Positions 6,610 to 6,861 of a stretch of 6,861 nt of DNA are shown piece after piece. Position numbers and translations under genes: made by a program. The stretch comes from JAIUNP01 sp020161975 (GTDB taxonomy: Bacteria > Pseudomonadota > Alphaproteobacteria > Rhizobiales > Beijerinckiaceae): contig DAIOGK010000051.1 in the NCBI GenBank assembly GCA_036745275.1, forward strand, positions 1 to 6,861, in the 5' to 3' direction. Under the pieces are notes generated by a model that ran no database searches, had not been told where the DNA came from, and was given only the letters and a program-made list of their open reading frames with translations. Every line of letters starts with the position of its first letter. Within the stretch, counting starts at the first letter, position 1.

Positions 6610-6617
6610 CGCATCCC

Positions 6618-6861
6618 ATGTACGCACATGACGATTTTGAACCCGATCACACTTCTTCCCCGACCGGCCACGCCATCGAAGAGCTTCAGCTCTATGGCTA
6701 TCGTCCCTCGGAAGACGAAGCCGATCCCCGAATCACGCCCGAAGATCACGTCATCCAGGGCGCAGTCTCCGATATCTTCGACGCCCTGATTTCCACCATG
6801 GCCGATACCAGCCTCGATTTCGACCTCGACGAAATCCTCTGGTCCACCGTCAACACCTTCC
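6618..6861 (+). CDS. N-terminal part of a DUF2493 (YspA/SLOG-related) family protein (partial)
   Basis: The first 81 codons of a gene that continues past the window. The peptide begins MYAHDDFEPDH and contains EELQLYGYRP (21-30), EDHVIQGAVSDIFDAL (42-57) and DEILWSTVNTF at the visible end. This N-terminal arrangement (acidic opening, a 'LQLYGYRP' segment, then an 'AVADIFDAL...LLWSTVNLFHRA'-like helix pair) is what I remember from rhizobial plasmid proteins of about 300 residues that carry a C-terminal DUF2493 domain, a Rossmann-like SLOG fold thought to bind nucleotides or nucleotide-derived ligands. That domain lies outside the window, so the assignment rests on the N-terminus alone. The start is supported by GAAGGA 8 nt upstream. 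It is separated from the Toprim gene by the hairpin-rich gap and may have its own transcript. Confidence 0.7.
   Translation, partial: MYAHDDFEPDHTSSPTGHAIEELQLYGYRPSEDEADPRITPEDHVIQGAVSDIFDALISTMADTSLDFDLDEILWSTVNTF

Larger units (their letters stand above)
6275..6617 (+). other. 343-nt non-coding gap rich in inverted repeats
   Basis: No reading frame here has a ribosome site and believable protein. The region contains, in order, a short hairpin (6290-6307: GATCGG/CCGATC), an 11-bp direct repeat, three adjacent hairpins (6346-6463), a pyrimidine-rich stretch CTCCTCC (6471-6477), and a hairpin just before the next ribosome site (6580-6598). No T-tract terminator follows any of these stems on the + strand, and I found no convincing promoter hexamers. 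Confidence 0.6.

Overview
The window is about 60% GC or more and every supported gene lies on the + strand. Gene content, codon preference and GGAGG-type ribosome sites fit an alphaproteobacterium, most likely Rhizobiales or a relative. The set (a gene of the '214-aa antitoxin-labelled' type, a methyltransferase-strawberry notch helicase fusion, a Toprim protein, a DUF2493/SLOG protein) is one I associate with conjugative plasmids and integrative conjugative elements of that class, not with core chromosome. There is no replication, transfer or integrase gene in view, so 'mobile element cargo' is an inference from gene families.

Layout. Bases 1-119 hold the last 38 codons of an unidentified gene whose stop overlaps the start of the next by 8 nt. 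Bases 112-756 encode a 214-residue protein of unknown function, closed by a clear Rho-independent terminator (775-808). A roughly 100-nt leader follows, predicted to fold into one long hairpin (821-900), and then the dominant gene, 915-5237, 1440 residues: an N-terminal SAM-dependent DNA-methyltransferase-like domain (LEPSAGTG, NPPF) fused to a complete strawberry notch-type superfamily 2 helicase (GDGTGAGKG, DESH, SAT, QGLGRTNR). Its stop overlaps by one base (TAATG) the start of a 345-residue Toprim-domain protein (5237-6274), so the two are almost certainly translated together. A 343-nt gap (6275-6617) holds no convincing gene but is full of inverted repeats, including three adjacent hairpins (6346-6463) and an 11-bp direct repeat. 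At 6618 the N-terminal part of a DUF2493-type protein begins and runs off the end.

How they may work together. A methylase-helicase fusion next to a Toprim (primase/nuclease-fold) protein resembles the DNA-processing and anti-restriction 'polyvalent' proteins of phages and conjugative elements, for example the methylase-helicase organisation of P1 DarB. A role in protecting or processing incoming element DNA is plausible but unproven. The most interesting non-coding signals are the leader of the helicase gene, with two mutually exclusive pairings just before the ribosome site, and the hairpin cluster upstream of the DUF2493 gene.
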